This document shows positions 61,415 to 64,000 of a DNA stretch of 64,000 bases, piece after piece. Position numbers and translations under genes: made by a program. The notes beneath the pieces were generated by a model. It worked only from the letters and a program-made list of their open reading frames with translations. It did not search any database and was not told the origin of the DNA. The stretch is taken from contig NZ_LMUQ01000064.1 of NCBI RefSeq assembly GCF_009765865.1, positions 23,439 through 87,438 on the forward strand, in the 5' to 3' direction. Source of the DNA: Acidisoma sp. L85. Its GTDB lineage: Bacteria; Pseudomonadota; Alphaproteobacteria; Acetobacterales; Acetobacteraceae. Each line of letters starts with the position of its first letter. Within the stretch, counting starts at the first letter, position 1.

Positions 61415-61662
61415 GATTCGTCTGCATCATGCTGCTCGGGTTCGTTCTATCCGCGAGCGTTGGCGGCTGCGCCTCGGCCCATCACCGGCATAGCTCGCAC
61501 AGCAAGCACACATACCATTCGTCGCACGGTCACACTGGAACGCATCACAGTTACAAGCACACGTATACTGCGCCGAAGCCGCAGTATCCGCCCGGTTCCT
61601 ACACGCTGCCCGGTGGTCTGCAGTCGGTTTGTACAGGCGGCACGCCGCCGCCCTGCCAGTAG
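61402..61662 (+). CDS. Small His-rich lipoprotein
   Basis: The 86-aa protein has an export signal with lipobox VGGC, then a stretch of about 30 residues with a dozen histidines (HHRHSSHSKHTYHSSHGH), then a Pro/Tyr-rich tail with two Cys. Such His clusters bind Cu, Zn or Ni. It lies between hutD and the divergent copper sensor, so a metal-related role is inferred from composition and place. It begins inside the end of hutD. Confidence 0.6.
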   Translation: MCRVRFVCIMLLGFVLSASVGGCASAHHRHSSHSKHTYHSSHGHTGTHHSYKHTYTAPKPQYPPGSYTLPGGLQSVCTGGTPPPCQ

Positions 61663-61692
61663 CAGCGCGTCTTATCAAGCCTACGCGGCTGA

Positions 61693-61962
61693 CTATCCCC
61701 GCCGCACCAGGTCCCAGAGTTCGAGCACCTTTTCGCGCTGAGCGTCAGTGTCGCCCGCGGTGATGGCGTGCTCTACGCAATGGCTGACGTGGTCGCGAAG
61801 AACTTCTTCCTCCACGCGCTTGAGCGCGGCGCGGACGGCGGAGATCTGGGTGACGAGATCGATGCAGTAGCGGTCTTCCTCCATCATGCGGGCGATCCCG
61901 CGCACCTGCCCCTCAATGCGGCCGAGGCGCTTCAGGCAAGAGGCTTTCGTATCGCTCTGCAT
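61693..61962 (-). CDS. csoR: CsoR-family copper-sensing repressor
   Basis: The 89-aa all-helical repressor (DUF156) has the Cu(I) ligand set Cys33, His58, Cys62 at the spacing of M. tuberculosis CsoR (Cys36, His61, Cys65). It starts [24 protein letters not shown], the family signature. Binding of Cu(I) should release DNA at the twin operators upstream, inducing itself and the ATPase gene. Confidence 0.92.
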   Translation of the reverse strand: MQSDTKASCLKRLGRIEGQVRGIARMMEEDRYCIDLVTQISAVRAALKRVEEEVLRDHVSHCVEHAITAGDTDAQREKVLELWDLVRRG

Positions 61963-61970
61963 CTTGTGCT

Positions 61971-62015
61971 TATACCCTGGGAGGGTATATGGGGCAAGAT
62001 ACCCTATGGGGGTAT
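61971..62015. promoter_or_regulatory. Twin CsoR-type operators between csoR and copA
   Basis: Site 1 is TATACCC-N5-GGGTATA (61971-61989); site 2 is ATACCC-N5-GGGTAT (61999-62015 including one more base, core 61999-62015). Both are perfect inverted repeats with the same 5-bp gap and lie 27 bp centre to centre in the divergent promoter region. Confidence 0.82.
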
Positions 62016-62029
62016 GTCGGAGGCGTCGG

Positions 62030-64000
62030 ATGAGCGGTCATCGGGACCATACGGGTCATGGCGCGAGCGGTTGCCATCACGCGGAGAGGGCGAAGGATCC
62101 GGTCTGCGGCATGACGGTCGATCCGGCCGGGGCGAAACACCACACGACGCATGAGGGCGAGACGGTCTTCTTCTGCAGCGCCGGTTGCAGAGCGAAATTC
62201 GTCGCCGATCCGGAACATTATTCAGCCGCAAAGGATGCCGCGCCGCCCGTGGTGGCAGATGGCACGGTTTTTACCTGCCCGATGCACCCAGAAATCCGGC
62301 GACCGAATTTCGGTAGTTGCCCGATCTGCGGCATGGCGCTGGAGCCTGAAACGGCGACGCAGAATGACGGCCCGAATCCCGAACTCCTCGATATGAAGCG
62401 CCGGTTCTGGCTCGGCGTGGTTCTGACGGTTCCGGTTTTTCTATTGGGGATGGGCGGCGATTTGCTCCCGGGCCTGCACAGGCTGGTGTCCGACCGTGTT
62501 TCGGTTTGGGTACAGCTCGTTTTCGCAACGCCCGTCGTGTTGTGGGCGGGCTGGCCGTTTCTGGCGCGAGGCTGGGCATCGCTGCGTAGCCGCAACCTCA
62601 ACATGTTCACGCTCATCGCCATGGGGATCGCGATCGCCTGGGCGTACAGCGTGGTGGCGACCGTCGCGCCGGGGCTGTTTCCGCGTGGCTTCCGGATGGA
62701 AGGCGGCAGGGTCGGGGTTTATTTCGAGGCGGCGGCCCTCATCACGGTTCTTGCCCTGCTCGGGCAGGTTCTGGAATTGCGCGCACGCTCCCAAACCTCC
62801 GGCGCGCTGCGGGCCTTGCTGGATCTGGCGCCGAAAACTGCCCGTCGTATCCGCGATGATGGCGGGGAGGAGGACGTCGCGATCGACGTCATTGCTGTTG
62901 GTGACCTGCTGCGGGTGAGGCCGGGAGAGGCGGTGCCGATCGATGGTGTGGTGACCGAGGGCCGCTCCAGCGTCAGTGAAGCGATGGTGACGGGCGAGCC
63001 GGTGCCGGTTCTGAAAGTCGCGGGCGCGCAGGTCATTGGCGGCACGGTCAACCAGACTGGCGGTCTTGTCATCCGGGCCGAGCGGGTTGGGCGCGAGACG
63101 ATGCTGGCCCGGATCGTGCAGATGGTGGCAGACGCACAGCGGTCGCGCGCGCCGATCCAGCGGTTGGCGGATCGCGTGGCGGGGTGGTTCGTGCCGGTGG
63201 TGGTCGCGATCGCGGTGCTCGCCTTCGCCGTTTGGGCGCTGGTGGGACCGGAGCCACGCCTCACCTATGGGCTTGTCGCCGCGGTTTCGGTGCTGGTGAT
63301 CGCCTGTCCCTGCGCGCTTGGTCTCGCAACACCGATGTCGGTCATGGTGGGTGTGGGCCGTGGGGCGGCGATGGGCGTGCTCATCCGCAATGCCGAGGCG
63401 CTGGAGCGGCTGGAGCGCGTCGATACGCTGGTGTTGGACAAGACCGGGACGCTCACGGAGGGGCGGCCGGTGGTGGCGGAGGTCGCCGTGGTGGCGGGCT
63501 ATGCCGAGGCAGAAGTGCTGAGGCTGGCGGCGGGGGTGGAGCGGGCGTCTGAGCATCCTTTGGCCGCAGCCATAGTGGCGGCGGCGGGGGCGCGCGGGTT
63601 GGTGGTGCCGCAGGTTGAGGCGTTTACTTCCGTTACGGGCAAGGGCGCGGCGGGGTTGGTGGATGGTCGGCATATACTGGTCGGCAATGCGGCGTTTCTG
63701 AGTGATGCGGGCGTTGATGTCGCGGCGGTTGCCGAGCTCGCCGATGGGCTTCGGCAGGGCGGCGCGACCGTGATCCTGGTCGGTGTGGATGGGGTGGCGG
63801 CTGGTGTTGTGGCCATCGCTGATCCAATACGGCAGGGCGCGGTGGAGGTGTTGCGGTCATTGCGGGACGAGGGTTTGCGCATCGTCATGCTGACCGGCGA
63901 CAGCCGCGTGACGGCGGACGGGGTGGCGCAGCGCTTGGGAATCACCGAGGTCGAGGCGGAGGTCTTGCCGGAACGCAAACGCGATGTCGTGGCGCGGTTG
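62030..64000 (+). CDS. copA: Copper-translocating P1B-type ATPase (partial, cut by window end)
   Basis: Visible are 657 codons from ATG 62030. The N-terminus is His/Cys-rich ([17 protein letters not shown]), then a YHS domain ([10 protein letters not shown] near 23, [11 protein letters not shown] near 47) and a heavy-metal-binding HMBD ([26 protein letters not shown], about 81-106). The pump core has TGEPVPV, CPC at 426-428, phosphorylated Asp470 in [14 protein letters not shown] and TGDS. It exports Cu(I). A classic HMA domain is replaced by YHS-HMBD. The C-terminus lies outside the window. Confidence 0.93.
   Translation, partial: MSGHRDHTGHGASGCHHAERAKDPVCGMTVDPAGAKHHTTHEGETVFFCSAGCRAKFVADPEHYSAAKDAAPPVVADGTVFTCPMHPEIRRPNFGSCPICGMALEPETATQNDGPNPELLDMKRRFWLGVVLTVPVFLLGMGGDLLPGLHRLVSDRVSVWVQLVFATPVVLWAGWPFLARGWASLRSRNLNMFTLIAMGIAIAWAYSVVATVAPGLFPRGFRMEGGRVGVYFEAAALITVLALLGQVLELRARSQTSGALRALLDLAPKTARRIRDDGGEEDVAIDVIAVGDLLRVRPGEAVPIDGVVTEGRSSVSEAMVTGEPVPVLKVAGAQVIGGTVNQTGGLVIRAERVGRETMLARIVQMVADAQRSRAPIQRLADRVAGWFVPVVVAIAVLAFAVWALVGPEPRLTYGLVAAVSVLVIACPCALGLATPMSVMVGVGRGAAMGVLIRNAEALERLERVDTLVLDKTGTLTEGRPVVAEVAVVAGYAEAEVLRLAAGVERASEHPLAAAIVAAAGARGLVVPQVEAFTSVTGKGAAGLVDGRHILVGNAAFLSDAGVDVAAVAELADGLRQGGATVILVGVDGVAAGVVAIADPIRQGAVEVLRSLRDEGLRIVMLTGDSRVTADGVAQRLGITEVEAEVLPERKRDVVARL

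Overview
This window looks like chromosomal DNA of a GC-rich alphaproteobacterium, most likely of the Acetobacteraceae / Rhodospirillales. The evidence is the gene order rpmF-plsX-fabH-ihfA-merR, the blocks ribE-ribB-ribH-nusB-thiL and alr-mlaE-mlaF-radA-cvpA-purF, an Hsp20-DUF1150 pair, and strongly GC-biased third codon positions. This rests on order and protein families read by eye; no database search was run. I found no rRNA, tRNA, CRISPR array or prophage.

Layout. 1-1.8 kb: divergent SsuC-like permease (cut by the window edge) and SsuA-like binding protein. 1.9-5.7 kb: riboflavin genes, nusB and thiL. 5.7-10.4 kb: bamE, a DUF177 protein, rpmF-plsX-fabH (ribosome / lipid synthesis), ihfA and a MerR regulator. 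10.5-12.2 kb: a PiT phosphate transporter behind a possible Pho box. 12.3-14.3 kb: small lipoproteins and a HAD phosphatase. 14.4-24 kb: a surface-polysaccharide or glycolipid locus with four overlapping glycosyltransferases and three large membrane proteins. Two of these are convergent paralogues separated by one IS5/IS427-type insertion sequence.

24.1-31.3 kb: ilvC, ilvN, ilvI and miaA facing left; serB, a 54-aa ORF, a HAD dehalogenase and a DUF1697 gene facing right. 31.3-31.8 kb: a gene-poor patch of unusual composition. 31.8-37.8 kb: truA-fmt-def, Hsp20-DUF1150 and a thiO-thiS-thiG-thiE operon behind a TPP riboswitch. 37.9-48.1 kb: an FkbM methyltransferase, dnaB, an amine-oxidase-like flavoprotein, alr, mlaEF, radA, cvpA and purF. 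48.1-48.8 kb: a vapBC-type toxin-antitoxin pair with a readable promoter/operator. 48.8-55.3 kb: a DUF2157 membrane protein, small enzymes, and ligD-ku for non-homologous end joining. 55.4-61.4 kb: histidine-utilisation genes hutH, hutU, hutF and hutD. 61.4-64 kb: a His-rich lipoprotein, a CsoR-type copper sensor, two matching operators and a CopA-type ATPase cut by the window end.

Structure not explained by genes: a composite palindromic repeat present four times (25.2, 30.6, 51.7 and 59.2 kb); a 39-bp-arm inverted repeat between mlaF and radA; palindromes in front of ku and hutH; and an IS that landed exactly in the shared CTAG stop site of two convergent genes and left both stops intact. 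Most of the window is ordinary housekeeping sequence. The least understood parts are the membrane-protein paralogues of the glycosyltransferase locus, the dispersed repeat, and several small orphan ORFs.
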